NCBI GenBank assembly: GCA_030278955.1
Contig: JAOANR010000003.1
Coordinates: 27,047,227-27,111,226 of the forward strand
Direction of reading: 5' to 3'
From: Hygrophila difformis
Taxonomy: Eukaryota; Streptophyta; Magnoliopsida; Lamiales; Acanthaceae
Length of the DNA stretch: 64,000 nt
Positions within the stretch are counted from its first letter, which is position 1, and each line of letters opens with the position of its first letter. Shown here one piece after another: positions 9,993-21,627 of the stretch. Both the position numbers and the translations under genes were made by a program. Below the pieces are notes generated by a model. It saw nothing but the letters and a program-made list of their open reading frames with translations, ran no database searches and was not told where the DNA came from.

Positions 9993-10582
9993 CTATCATC
10001 CAACTCCACACTATACTTATTCAGATTTTTTATGGTACATAATGCGGGAAATCTTGACATACAGAACATCATATGAGTCATTGATGAGATAATCAAAGAG
10101 AGATTAATGCAAATAGTAGTAATGTAATTTCAATAAGATGGAAATGACTTGTAATTTCAATAAGATGGAAATGTTCTTTATTATCTCTATCACTCGACAT
10201 TGTCGTCCTTCTCGTGTCCATTACAACTTGCTATTGCTTTGTTTGGATTTTCAGAAATTTGATATGATACTTAGATTCATTGCATTTAATAGGTAGATTT
10301 TCATACAAAGAACGTCCAAATCTGATTGCATTTGAAAAAGTTAGGGCCACTTAAATATTATTACGTACGCTTTGTCGTATAGGCCATGTCGCTGAATTAT
10401 ATAAGTCATATTGCTGAATTACATAGACTCCGTCGATGAAATGTAAATGTTATGTTGTTTAAAATCACAATAAACTTCAAATGACTATATCTACTCGATG
10501 CGAGGAATCTAAATATCCTATCAGATTTTAGAAATTTTGAATACAAAAATAGCATATTCTCATAACAAAGAGCATTAGATGT

Positions 10583-10818
10583 TTTTAAGATTTCGGCGAC
10601 ACGGATAGAACATTTCAGCTACATACCCTACATACTTCAACGACATAGTCTATACATTTCAACAGCATTGGATAAACCTTTCAGTGACAAAATTGTATTC
10701 TTTTAAGGTTTCGGCGACACGGATAGAACATTTCAGCTACATACCCTACATACTTCAACGACATAGTCTATACATTTCAACAGCATTGGATAAACATTTC
10801 AGTGACAAAATTGTATTC
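10583..10818 (+). repeat. 118-bp tandem duplication
   Basis: Two head-to-tail units, 10583-10700 and 10701-10818, start TTTTAAGRTTTCGGCGAC and differ at only two positions that I can see. The unit is made of TTTCAGCTACATA, TTCAACGACATAG and TTTCAGTGACA words, the loop motif of the palindromic repeat family. Confidence 0.85.
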
Positions 10819-10876
10819 ATTTCGCCACATACTTAAATGCATTTTAGCGACTTCATTATAGGAGAATCAATTATTT

Positions 10877-11053
10877 TTTTATTTTTTTGGTAAACAGTGA
10901 CACACATATATCAGCAAATGTGTGTGGGAGCCCAAACCACACAAATTACAAAGGGGGATAAAGGGGAGGGATAGGGGGATGGGTGGGGATCGAACCCCCA
11001 ACCTATGGTTGGGAGAAGGGGGACTTGACCGCTAGGGTAAGTCCTCAACGCCC
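10877..11053 (-). mobile_element. tRNA-derived SINE, copy 4, with target duplication
   Basis: Minus-strand copy of the same SINE as 2304-2475. On the plus strand it has a T-rich tail, GGTAAACAGTGACAC, GGGATCGAACCCCCAACC (box B complement) and TTGACCGCTAGGGTAAGTCC (box A complement). It is bounded by a 17-bp duplication AGGAGAATCA(A/G)TTATTT at 10860-10876 and 11054-11070 with one mismatch. It inserted into the palindromic repeat copy that spans this region. The short open frame 10983-11210 overlaps it by chance. Confidence 0.88.
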
Positions 11054-11513
11054 AGGAGAATCAGTTATTTATGTGCTTAGAATTTCTAAATTTGATAAAA
11101 TATTTTTATTCATTGAATCGAGTAAGTTTATCCGAGTTCATTTGCGAAAGTTAGAGCCACTTGAAATTGATATGATTGCGATTTTAAGTAACAGAGCTTT
11201 TACATCTTAGTGACGGAGGCCATACAATTCAGTGACATTGCCTATAAAATTCAGCGACATTGCGTATACAACAAAGCCTATGCAATAAACTTCAAATGGC
11301 TATAATTTTCTCAAATGAATTCAAATTTGAACGCTCTTTATATGAAAATCTTTCTACTCAATGCAAGGAAATTAAATGCCCTATCAGATTTGAGAAATTT
11401 CAACGTGAGAAATAGTAGATTATGATGGATGGGATAAGGACGAGTGAGAGCGATAAAAAAATTATTTCCATCTATGACATTAATTGTGTCAAAATAAACC
11501 TTTTTATATTATA

Positions 11514-11772
11514 CTTCATCCGTCTTGTAATATTGTTTAGTTTGCTAATGTGTTAATATTCATACACAGTATTTCACTTAAAATTTTATCATAGTTATAC
11601 AAGTTACAATATAGCCAAGTGAGATATTTTTAGATTCGTCTCGTCCTGTAGTTTTAAAATATCGAACTTTTATATTTTTTTACTTATACTGAACTTGAGT
11701 TATTAATAATTTAAAATATGCATTGAACTCGTAAAAAATAGTTTTATAAAAAATATTATGAGACAGAGAAAG
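11514..11772. mobile_element. Stowaway-like MITE
   Basis: TA, then CTTCATCCGTCTTGT at the left and an inverted GAGACAGAGAAAG then TA at the right; 259 bp. The inside shares ATCATAGTTATA(C/T)AAGTTA and related phrases with the copy at 11852-12104. No coding content. Confidence 0.7.
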
Positions 11773-11851
11773 TATATATATTTAATGATACACATTACTA
11801 AAATTTAAACATTTATTTTGTAAATGATTTTGTTGCTAAATTAGAGTTATA

Positions 11852-12104
11852 CTCCCTCGGTTTATTTTTTCTTGTCTCATTGGGTATTGTGCCACTATTC
11901 CTATTCACACTTTAAAGTTTTATCATAGTTATATAAGTTAAAGTATAGTTAAGTAGATCTTGTTAGATTCGTTGCGTTTTATAGATTTTTAATATGAAAC
12001 TTTTAAATTTTTTACTTGTACCGAACATGAGTTAGTAATGATTTAAAATGTACATTTAACTACGTGTTGCGTGGGTCCGTAGAAAGAATAAAAAATGGAG
12101 GGAG
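11852..12104. mobile_element. Stowaway-like MITE
   Basis: Bounded by TA on both sides. The ends are CTCCCTCGGTTTATTTTTTC and AAAAAATGGAGGGAG, inverted; 253 bp. The interior is related to the neighbouring copy at 11514-11772. This is the classic plant Stowaway end motif. Confidence 0.8.
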
Positions 12105-12220
12105 TATGTGTTTGACACTTCTACAATTTTTAGTTTTATAGACATTGAATATTTTTGGACGATTTAAATAATTTTTATTGACATACTTCCATTCATATTA
12201 GAAGTACCATAATTATCCCA

Positions 12221-12566
12221 CTTAGAATAAAATTGTGAAATTCACATTCTCAATTAATTTTGAATTTAACCTTTTATCCCTTAACCACAACACTAATAAG
12301 GGACAAGAATTCCACCTAACTCAGCATCGAATTCCTCCAAACCAAACTCAATATAGATACATGTCAGCATACGTATATGTCACTCCCCAGATAAGGTGGG
12401 GCAACAAAGTAATTTCCTCGTTCACTAAAAGCTCTCCCCCTCCTTTTTTACGATTTTTACAATGTCCGTACCAATGAGCATCAGAATATTTCCAATTTTC
12501 AATTATAATTCCTGTCAGTGACAGCACAACTTTTGTCTATATTTTAAGTATATAAATATAATAAAA
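12221..12566. other. Spacer, no gene seen
   Basis: A short open frame at 12235-12477 has no recognisable similarity and ordinary AT-rich composition. I do not support it as a gene. Confidence 0.5.
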
Positions 12567-12570
12567 TCTA

Positions 12571-13848
12571 TCTATATAATAAATCATGAATACTTTTTTG
12601 TCTGTACAGACTCTTTTATCCTTATTCAATATAACTAATTCTTTTTAATATTAAGGGTTATATCAGTAATTATACCACCATTTTATAATCAATGGCTACA
12701 ATTAATCCACGTCATTGATGATTAATCGCTGACTAATTCCAACTCACTTTCCACATCATCAATATCTATATTTAGAAAATAAATCTATCTATTAATATAA
12801 TAAAATCTTCAGAAAATCTTTATATATATCTTAAAAAGATATGAATTTTTTATGACACTTAATAGATATAAGTTGATTAAAAATATATAATATAAATTAT
12901 TTATTAAATTCACTTCATCCTAAAATTCAATGACCGTAGGATTGCAAATCTATTCATCTCCGTCATTTATCCCTAATATTAGAATATATAATATAATAAA
13001 TCATGAAACCATAATTTTATTGTTCTGCCTATATTGCTCTTTTAGTTGATAATTCATTATCTTTATAAAAATATATATTATGTTTAACTTTATATTCCAA
13101 AAAGACTAATGTTGAAAATTAAATAATATACACAAGAAAATAAGTACTCCATTAATAAAAAAAATCAATTTATTATTTTGTGTACATAAATTAATATTAT
13201 GATAATTTATCCTTTTTATGGTAGTTTATCTTTTATATATGTTTTTATTAGTCAACAAATTTTTTCGGTGATTAAGAATGAGTTACAAAGGTGAAAGTTT
13301 TAATATACTTAATTATTTTAATTATACAAATTATTTTTATAATTAGGAGGGTTGGTAAAATCTTAATAAATTAATTTTTCTATTTATGTTTTATTTGCAT
13401 AAAAAAATTTTTTGGTAAACTATTTGCATAAAAATTTGAATTCATACTTTGGTATGTATTATGATAAAAAATTAGAAATTTTTTTCTTCTATTATTTTGA
13501 AAAAAATGATAATAGAAATTATATATTATTAAAAAAATATTTTGTTCATAAATATACTAAAATAATATCTTCTATCATTTTAAATTAATCAAGTTAATAT
13601 TAGTTTGTATCGAGTTAATATTAGTTAATAGAAATGAGCTGATAACGAACACTTCTTTACGACGTGGGCCTTTCCGCCAGACGAATGGGACCTCTTATTA
13701 AGGCAGATTCCGCTGGTACTTGGTTCCCTCGGGCCCATTGATTTCGTTTTTTTTATTTTTTTTTTTTCTGTAGCATTTATATGCTGTTAAGCAAAAAAAG
13801 AAAAAATTGAACTAACATTTGTGCGCGTAGCGCGGACGACAAATCTAG
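12571..13848 (+). mobile_element. Non-autonomous Helitron
   Basis: The 5' end is TCTATATAATAAATC preceded by A (a TCTATC start at 12567 is the alternative). The 3' end has a GC hairpin (TGCGCGTAGCGCGGA, 13822-13836), a short spacer and terminal CTAG at 13845-13848, followed by T. TC start, near-terminal hairpin, CTRR end and insertion between A and T without duplication are the defining Helitron features. It is 1.28 kb, AT-rich, with no coding content. A second start-like phrase (AATATAATAAATCATGAAACC near 12985) suggests an older nested copy. Confidence 0.75.
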
Positions 13849-13950
13849 TTGAGTACATAATATCCCACGCCATGAACAAACACTAATAACTTCCCTTAAT
13901 TTTACCTTTTCAATTTTTGACTTGATTAATCAAAAAGATGCACAAACCAT

Positions 13951-13958
13951 TATAAAAG
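13951..13958 (+). promoter_or_regulatory. TATA box of the glutamine synthetase gene
   Basis: TATAAAAG lies 118 bp upstream of the glutamine synthetase start codon, with a plausible 5' leader of roughly 80-90 nt after it. The Helitron 3' end lies 103 bp upstream, so the promoter upstream of the TATA box is partly Helitron-derived. Confidence 0.7.
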
Positions 13959-14068
13959 CCAGAGGTCCCCTTTGCCGCTTTCCACCATAGCTGCACCACA
14001 AAGCAATAAGCCTATACCAGCTTCAAGCTTCCACCTTGCCCATCAAGAACAAGAAACAACCGCCGACC

Positions 14069-16383
14069 ATGTCTCTCCTCAATGATCTCCTAAACCTCGA
14101 CCTGTCCGATGTTACTGAAAAAGTCATCCTTGAATACATCTGGTTACCTTCTTGTCCTTGTTTCTCCAAAGTTTTAGTTTTGCTTTCTACTTCTAATTTC
14201 CCCCATTCTTGATGTGAAGGTGTTGGGCTCAATACTTGATTTTTCTGTGCTGTGTTTATCTAGATTGGCTTATTTGTCTGCTTTGTGTTTAGTCTCCTTA
14301 ACGTTTGGAACTTTATTTGTTTGCGCTTGTTAAATCGATGTATGCTTCACCAGTTTTGCGGTTTATGTTGTATTGATTTCCTTTTGTTCATCTTCAGGGT
14401 TGGTGGGTCAGGGATGGATCTTCGGAGCAAGGCAAGGGTATGTTAAAATCAAAATTTAAAGAAGCTTCTTGATCGTACAATTCATACAAATGTTTCCGTT
14501 TAATTTCTCCTTTGTGTTTCATCTGCAATGAAAATTCTCCCTGTTATGAATCAGACATTCTCCGGTCCAGTCGATGATCCTGTGAAGCTTCCAAAATGGA
14601 ACTACGACGGGTCAAGCACAGGCCAAGCCCCGGGGGAGGATAGCGAAGTTATCCTCTAGTAATATTCATTCACTTCTTTGTTTTAAATTTAAATTTTTTG
14701 CTATCATTTTTTCATGTAGAAATTAAAAAGATCATATTTTAAGTCTATATGTTGATTCCTCTGATCTGTAGCCCCCAGGCGATATTCCGCGATCCGTTCA
14801 GACGCGGAAACCACAAGCTTGTAAGTCCTTTATTCGAAATTCTCAGACAACATGACCAAGTTGATTTCTGTGAGCACGATGGTTTTGAATTGGAATCTCC
14901 CGCTTTTGATTTTCTCAGGTCATTTGTGACACGTACACTCCGGCTGGCGACCCTATCCCGACTAACAAGCGATTCAATGCTGCCAAAATATTCAGCCATC
15001 CCGACGTTGTGGCTGAAGTTCCCTGGTGTGACCAGATTCCTCTGTTACTACACTACTTTCTTTTTACCTTGTCTCAACAACGAGATATCTAACGACTTGA
15101 GATATATAGGTACGGAATAGAACAAGAGTACACTTTGTTGCAGAAAGAGGTGGCATGGCCCCTAGGATGGCCTGTTGGAGGATTCCCTGGACCTCAGGTA
15201 ACCGAGCGAACGCTATCTTCAAACGTTCATAACCTTTTTTGCTGAAAATCTTTTTGGCCTGATTGTGCACCATGTTTGCTATAGGGACCGTATTATTGTG
15301 GAATTGGTGCAGATAAGGCCTTTGGTCGCGACATTGTGGATGCGCACTACAAAGCTTGTCTGTATGCCGGTATCAACATATCAGGCATCAATGGAGAAGT
15401 CATGCCGGGGCAGTGGGAGTTCCAAGTTGGACCGTCCGTGGGAATCTCCGCCGGTGATGAAATATGGGCGGCTCGATACATTCTAGAGGTCCTTATACAT
15501 CAATTTCTTGTCCTATGGCATTCTTTTCGACAGTTCACTTCTTTGGTTTAACTGAACGTTGTACGCATTTTGTGGTACAGAGGATTACTGAGATTGCTGG
15601 AGTCGTCGTCTCTTTTGATCCGAAGCCCATTAAGGTTAGCCCTTCGTTTCTAAATCCAACATCTCACCTACCCTATTGTAAACATCTTTGTCGAATTCAT
15701 TGTAACTCTCTGCAATTTGCACAAATGGGGGCGGGGTGCCCAACGACAGCTTGAGGATTGGACCACTTTTTCGTCTGTTTATTCATGTCTCCATTCTGTT
15801 TTTAACATTCCTTTTTTGTGCCTCAGGGCGATTGGAATGGAGCTGGTGCTCATACGAATTATAGGTTTGTACGCTTCTTCAATTCATTGTTTTCTTCGTC
15901 TTTACTTTGATCATATCGACTTTATTCATGACACATATTGTTGTCATTTCAATGGTGTAGCACCAAATCCATGAGGGAGGACGGAGGATACGAAGTCATC
16001 AAGAAAGCCATCAGCAAGCTAGGCTTAAGGCATAAGGAACACATAGCAGCCTATGGGGAGGGCAATGAACGTCGCCTCACTGGGAGGCACGAAACAGCTG
16101 ATATAAACACTTTCCTATGGGTAAAAAAATCCTATCAAACATACACCTCTAATTACATGTATATTGCGCGCAATGTTTTTGTTTTGTTGTGTTTTGTGTA
16201 CTGATGTATTAGTTCTTCGACAAATGATAGGGTGTGGCGAACAGGGGCGCGTCCATTAGAGTGGGAAGGGACACCGAGAAAGCAGGGAAAGGGTATTTCG
16301 AAGATAGGAGGCCAGCATCGAATATGGATCCATACGTCGTGACTAGTATGATCGCTGAGACGACAATCCTTTGGCAACCGTGA
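14069..16383 (+). CDS. GLN1: Cytosolic glutamine synthetase (GS1), 356 aa, 11 coding exons
   Basis: It makes glutamine from glutamate, ammonium and ATP in the cytosol as a decamer, for primary and recycled nitrogen assimilation. Coding exons by GT-AG boundaries and frame: 14069-14142, 14398-14437, 14555-14658, 14772-14820, 14919-15025, 15110-15197, 15285-15488, 15581-15634, 15827-15864, 15961-16120, 16231-16383. These total 1,071 nt, exactly 356 codons plus TGA, the usual plant GS1 length. There is no transit peptide or C-terminal extension, so it is not plastid GS2. The N-terminal domain carries [15 protein letters not shown] (53-67). Catalytic and metal residues fall at the standard GS1 numbers: E129, E131, E192, E199, H249 in GAGAHTN, E297 in TGRHETAD, plus R291, R311 and R316. 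Redox cysteines C92 and C159 are present. There is no frameshift or premature stop, so it is presumably functional. The nearest neighbours on both sides are transposons. Confidence 0.96.
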
Positions 16384-17559
16384 CACAATTCTTCCATTTC
16401 ACCATATATGTATTGTTGTTTCTTTTTAGAACATTGGAAGGTGGTGTTGTTTTCACCACATTGTGCCATTTGAACTCATGCTTGAATCGCCTGTTGGTTG
16501 ATGGAATTCTATATCATGTTTAATTGATGGCTTCGACTTTAAGATGTTGAACATTGATTCAATTTTTGAGTTTGGTTTAGATTCAACAATGTACTGGCAA
16601 GTTCCAACAACTACTTACTTACGGAATAATTTAATGTAGGCCATTTCTTAATATACGCGTGATGTTTTTCATATTCCTCCTCTGCCAAATGAGAATGTGA
16701 ATCGAAATTTGTAAAATCGCATGTTAAGAATGAAAATTATATATTCTTTTTAGTGTTTTGAGATGGTGCTTTTTAGGAGGGAAATAGCAATGTATTCAAA
16801 TGTTAGTGAATCAACTTTCTAAAAACTACTATTAAGTTGTTATGGAGGAAAATTCAATAGTATATATCAGTCATTAACACATCCCTCACGGGCAAGGTAG
16901 TCTAATCTTGCGTGAACCCAAAAACAAACAATTCTAGCAAAACCGACCAAAGTAAATACCAGAAACAAAACCTACAAATATAAATGGGCTCATGGGACTC
17001 GAACACAATTATAGAATAGAAAGCATCTATGGGTCCTCAACACTAAAATGGCTTTTGTTAAGATATCTCTATATTTAGTAATATGATAATTAATAAATTA
17101 ATTCTTAGCATTTTGATAATTTGTATCCTCAAATAAATATTGGCATAATCGTTGGTTGCAAGTTTGGCAAGTGAATTGTTCTGGTCGTTGCTTTGTGACA
17201 TAATCGGTCAAATAGTTAGTTAAGTACCAAATCTATCTAGTTTGTTGCCAATTTGTGTTTTATGTATAGTTGGATTTTGTCTCTGTTTTTTCTTTTTTAA
17301 AATTGTTACATACTTTACTTTTATGAAGTTCAATCCATAGTTTAAATCATTAATAATCCAAGTTTGGTACAAATAAAAATTATAAATGTTTTATACTTAA
17401 AAATTGTAATTAAGACAAGATAAATACAACATGATTTCACTTGACTATATTTTTTCTTGTATAACAATGATAAAAATCGAAGTCAAAGTGCTACAATAAA
17501 TACTATCAAAAGTCTGTAAAACTTAAAAAAATGGAGGGAATATTTTGATTTTTTTTTAT
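16384..17559. other. 3' flank of the glutamine synthetase gene and AT-rich spacer
   Basis: The first 250 nt are likely the 3' UTR; a possible poly(A) signal AATAAT is at 16625-16630. The rest has no gene. A Stowaway-like end (AAAAATGGAGGGAATATT, 17528-17545) resembles the right end of the MITE at 11852, but I could not place its partner. Confidence 0.5.
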
Positions 17560-17743
17560 AAAGCAATTAGCCAGTTTGGACTCCAACCATGTAGGATTTG
17601 GTCGCCGGATAAAGCCCTACCAAGATTTTTACTGACCGACACATGTGGTCGGTGGTGCGGTCGGGAAACCTTGAAACGATCTGCAATCCATGGGTCCCGA
17701 CCACAAATGCCGGTCGGCAAATTCAAATTTTCTTGTAGTGGGA
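17560..17743 (-). mobile_element. CACTA-like element fragment
   Basis: It ends in CAAATTTTCTTGTAGTG, the inverted complement of the CACTACAAGAAAATTTG CACTA terminus. Repeated GACCGAC, GGTCGG and GGTCGGGA words (17634-17720) are the subterminal repeats expected inside such an element. The other terminus is not clear (possibly near 17565-17580). The open frames here are not supported as genes. Confidence 0.5.
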
Positions 17744-18055
17744 GCTGAATCAGCTAATGTTGAAGTGTTGAAGGAATCCTTTGTACGTACTAAAAAGTAT
17801 GTGCTGAAGGATTGATTTATATGCACTGAGTCAGACACCATTAAATACCCAACACACACCTCATTAACACCCAGCACACCAGCACCTGCTGAACTTTTTC
17901 AGTTCAGCAGGCTATCCAAACCCAACTAGGCAACTACCACTAATATTTATTCCGTATTAACTGGAAAAAAAGGAGGAAAAATCCATAAAATTCTAAATTA
18001 CAAGAGATATAACAAACAAATAAATTATAAGAGTATAAAAATTCCTAGTATATGA
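17744..18055. other. Spacer with a short hairpin
   Basis: No gene. TGCTGAAC and GTTCAGCA form an 8-bp stem with a 7-nt loop near 17888-17910, inside a CA-rich stretch that ends GGCTATCCAAACCCAA, a phrase reminiscent of MITE ends. I could not define an element. Confidence 0.4.
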
Positions 18056-18057
18056 TA

Positions 18058-18317
18058 CTCCCTCCGTCCCAGGCAAGATGTCTGGTTTGACTTTTTGGCA
18101 CTGTTCATTGTTTAACTTTGACTCAATATTATTTCAAGTATATGTTTGAAAAAAAATAGTCGAGTTGGATCTTGTTAGAATCGTATAATCATGAAGTTTT
18201 ATAATATATATTTTACATAATTTTTTATTGTATATATTTTGATATATTAATTATTGAAAAAGTGTATTGGATTATGTGCAGAAATGAAACAAGACATCTT
18301 AAATGTGACATAGGGAG
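18058..18317 (+). mobile_element. Stowaway MITE, 260 bp (copy A)
   Basis: TA at 18056-18057 and 18318-18319. The left end is CTCCCTCCGTCCCAGG and the right end is an inverted, shortened TAGGGAG. The inside matches the complement of 21628-21887 closely (GTCTGGTTTGACTTTTT, GCACTGTTCATTGTTTAAC, TTTGACTCAATAT). Both copies are exactly 260 bp. Confidence 0.85.
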
Positions 18318-19540
18318 TAATCTATATATTATTAAAACCATTAGTGGTCAACCAAGTCAACATTTAATGTGGTGTCTCCATTCTAAATTTCTAATTTTCT
18401 TAGATTTTTGCATTTTCTATTAATTAAATTTTGGTTTTTGTATTTGTTATTTATTTACTATTTATTTATGTCAAAATATTTATTGATTTGTATTACCAAA
18501 AAAATATTTATTGATTTGGATATGAAATCATCATTCCCATTTTTAAAAAGATATAAAATTTTCAATTTATATGGAATTTCCATAATTACCAATTTTAAAA
18601 GATTAAAAATTTGAAATTTTATATATTTGCATTTATTTATATTAGATTTTTGCACTTTTTATTCCAATAATTTTTATTTTTACACAATTTTTAGTTTTTA
18701 ACAGATATAAAATTTTAAACTTATATGGAATTCCTACAATATTTAGCTTTTAAAAGATTTCAAATTTCAATTTTGCGTTTATTTATTTATTCTAGATTTT
18801 GCATTGTATTATTATTTTAGATTTCTGCATTATTTGTTTATTTTTTTATTTTAGATTTTGCATTCTTTTATTCACATAATTTTCAGTTTAAAAAGATATA
18901 GAATTTTTAATTTATATGAAATCAAGATATGGTTTGACACATTGTTATTAATTGGTTATTTTTTTATTCGAAATTTTAAAAGAAAATCGATACATAAATA
19001 ATGGGATGGAATTAATATTATTTATTTTAGTTACATAAATAAATAATAATAAAAAAATTTAAATAGGCTACCAGAGGGATGTGATTTCCATTTTTGGACC
19101 ATAATGAAGTGTTTTGAACAACATGTGGTCCGTTTTGGCCCTTTTTGTGGGTCCGAAAGCCTTGTAGTGGCCCAAAATTGTAAATGAAAAAATAATGGTT
19201 AAAATGTGAAAATTGATCACTCTGATGGTCTAAAAAAATCATTATCTCTAAAAATAATTCGAAACGATTATAATTATTAAGGAAAATATGAAAATTTATA
19301 TTCTTTGGATAATTGGTCTAAAGTAAATTAATTATTTTCATAAAGCATATTATAAATAAACGAATCTGATGTATAAAGAGTTATTTTGAGTGCGAATAAG
19401 ATCCATCAGTAAATAAAGGAAAAATTTATTTTTTAATCTACTTTTTAAGAAATAATTCATTAGTCTATATTTTAATAGATTTGTAATTGACGGAATAACA
19501 AATATAAATATAGCTTTATATAAGTTTAAAATTTTTCTCT

Positions 19541-20594
19541 GGAATGCCAATACTGAATGAAGTTTTAACGTCTGAAACATATAATCTATTGATACTAGCA
19601 CATACATGTTGTAATAAGGAAGTTATGAAGGCGGGTCATGCTAAGCTATTATCTTTCTTGATTGATGAACGCAATAATGTTTATAATAAAATAATGTCTG
19701 TAGTTGATAGTGATGATGTTTGATTTTTTTCTCTTTATGTGGTGGAAATGATAATACATTTATCAATAATTTATCTAAAAAATATTATGTATAGCCCTTC
19801 GTGGAAGAGGTGATATGGTGTTGCCTGTAGCATCCAATGGAATAGTATACAGTGGACTGCATATTCTAAATTTAGTGTTCAACTAGATTGTGACGAGAAT
19901 TATACCTGCAAAAAACTTACTCCATAAAATTATTTAACATCTCTTCTCAATAAAACAAAACTCATTATTTGGGATGAAAATTCATAATTGGTAGAATGTT
20001 TATGAGCCAGTCTGAATTAACCAAATTCTCCATTTGATTTCAGAGGAAAAAATACTCAACTCACAGTTTGTGTTACTATGACTATTAAAAAAAAAAAACT
20101 CATTTGCACTATGAATATTTCATATACGCGATGGTAATTGGTAAAGCGATATTTATAATTTTATAAAATATACGGAAGATCATATAGCGGTATTTATTCA
20201 GAGTACTTATACAAATATGAACTGCACCATTTCAAATCCAGATATTTTTAAAAATTATGTTATACTAACCCATACCAATGATTGCTCATACGATCAATGA
20301 TTACATCATGGAACATATATCTAGAAATGAAATTGTATATATATATATCAGTTCTAACAATATTTATCAAGATGATGAAAGCATAAGTAAAGTCAATGAA
20401 TTATTTTTGCTAGAATATCTAAACACAATCAATTGTTCTGAATTAACGAATAATATAGTTAAATGAGGGTTGCATAGTCATGTATCTTAGTAATATAGAT
20501 CCATCAAATAAATTATGCAATGGAAGTAGGTTGATCGTAACTAAGATGCAGAACAATATAATTGAGGTTAAATTAATTTTCGAAAAACCATGAA
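19541..20594 (+). pseudogene. Helitron PIF1-like helicase relic
   Basis: Read across several frames, this stretch follows Helitron helicase wording. ERNNVYNKIMSVVDSDD is seen near 19667, then a ruined Walker A area with FINNLSK, then GDMVLPVASNGI near 19812, which matches the VLPVASSGIA segment after Walker A. Further on, TINDYIMEHIS (20287) and YISSNNIYQDDES lead into the final GCIVMYLSNIDPSNKLCNGSRL-like block (20468-20535), the conserved LLRNLD...LCNGTR region. Many stops and frameshifts, and loss of the central helicase motifs, show that it is dead. Confidence 0.72.
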
Positions 20595-20877
20595 AATAGA
20601 AAATTCTGATGGGTAGAATTATTATGAGCTTATCTGATTTAATCAAATTCCCCATTCGATTTCAGATGAGAAAATTCTCACTCGCAGTTTGTTTTGCTAT
20701 GATTATAAATAAAAGTCAATGTTAATCTTTAAAGAATGTTGGACTTTATCTTCCAAAATCAATTTTTAGCCATTAACAGTTATGTTGCAATATTTCGTGT
20801 CACTAGCAAGATGTGACTTAAAATATTAATATAAAATTAAGAATGATTAACTCAACATACCACAAGAAATATTTACA

Positions 20878-21171
20878 ATGAAATTTATATATGACAAAAA
20901 ATTTATAAAATTGATACTTGATGTAGGTGATGGTAAAGTTGTTATTGAAATTGGAGATGTACAATCTGTTGTGACATTTCCAGATGATATTCTTATAAAC
21001 TCTACGGGTGATGCTATAACGGCAATTTTTTATAGTACATATACAAATATAAACTGCACTACTTATAATACAGACATTTTTAAAGATAGTGTTATACTAG
21101 CCCTTACCAATAAGATTTTCAACAATGAAATTTTCAGCAAATTGCAGGGGAATTTTTCAGATTATGCTTAA
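20878..21171 (+). pseudogene. Second partial helicase relic (97 aa)
   Basis: This open frame reads DVGDGKVVIEIGDVQS, then FPDDILINSTGDAITAI, then TDIFKDSVILALTNKIFNNE. It corresponds to the Helitron helicase segment GDG...IPDDLLI...DPI...YF..RAILAPTN. It partly duplicates the segment at 20130-20300 and lies downstream of the C-terminal block, out of gene order, so it is a separate copy or a rearranged piece. It has no motor motifs and is not expected to be functional. Confidence 0.65.
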
Positions 21172-21627
21172 TACTTTTATTTAAATTTTATTTTATTTTA
21201 ATTTAAATTTCAAATTAAATAAAAATTTATTTTAATAATTATTTTTATTGATATGTTAGGTTTGTACTGGACAAGCCACAAAAATTAAAGAATACGGTAT
21301 AATATGATTTCTTTGTTAGTTTTCAAAATAATTAAATTATATTATCATATACTCCTCTTTCGAATCTATATAAAATCATTACATATTTTTCATTACTCAA
21401 AATACAAATTATTATTAATTTATATAATATAAATATAAATATTATATAAAATATATACATATGCCCGTCGAGTCTCGACGGGTTACTTGCTAGTATTTAA
21501 TAAAGCATTAACTGGTCCTATCACTGCCATCACCTTTCTAGTATACGAAAATTTCAGTAAATTCATATCACTACCATCACATGTATGTGATGTCCTATCA
21601 TTGCCATCACAATACCCCTAATAAATA

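Larger units (their letters stand above)
10090..12220. repeat. Palindromic repeat family, copy 1 (with nested insertions)
   Basis: This region is homologous to 22830-24600. It contains arms such as GATTTTCATACAAAGAACGT (about 10290) and the inverted ACGCTCTTTATATGAAAATC (about 11330), the GAAAGTTAGAGCCACTTGAA arm (about 11145) and its inverse AAACTTCAAATGGCTATAA (about 11290), and a loop of TTCAGTGACATTG/TTCAGCGACATTG words. Its right end (12110-12220, ending AGTACCATAATTATCCC) matches 24480-24596. A SINE (10877-11053) and two Stowaway copies (11514, 11852) are inserted in it. No protein is encoded; it is probably a non-autonomous DNA element. Confidence 0.65.
18321..21493 (+). mobile_element. 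Helitron with decayed helicase
   Basis: The 5' end TCTATATATTATTAAAACC at 18321 is preceded by A. The 3' end has a 9-bp stem hairpin CCCGTCGAG/CTCGACGGG (21464-21482), then TTACTTG and terminal CTAG (21490-21493), followed by T. The interior carries relics of a Helitron PIF1-type helicase (19541-20594 and a second partial copy at 20878-21171) and long AT-rich stretches. At 3.17 kb it is much shorter than an autonomous RepHel Helitron, so it is a deletion derivative. Confidence 0.78.

Noticed and set aside
13400..13430. A fifth SINE copy (TTTTTTGGTAAAC)
   Set aside because: Only the tail-like 13 bases match; no body or box B is present.
14745..16469. Other open frames overlapping the glutamine synthetase gene (14749-15120, 15064-15273, 15938-16204 and others)
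   Set aside because: They read through exon-intron borders or lie antisense; the 11-exon model uses consensus splice sites and gives a complete 356-residue protein.
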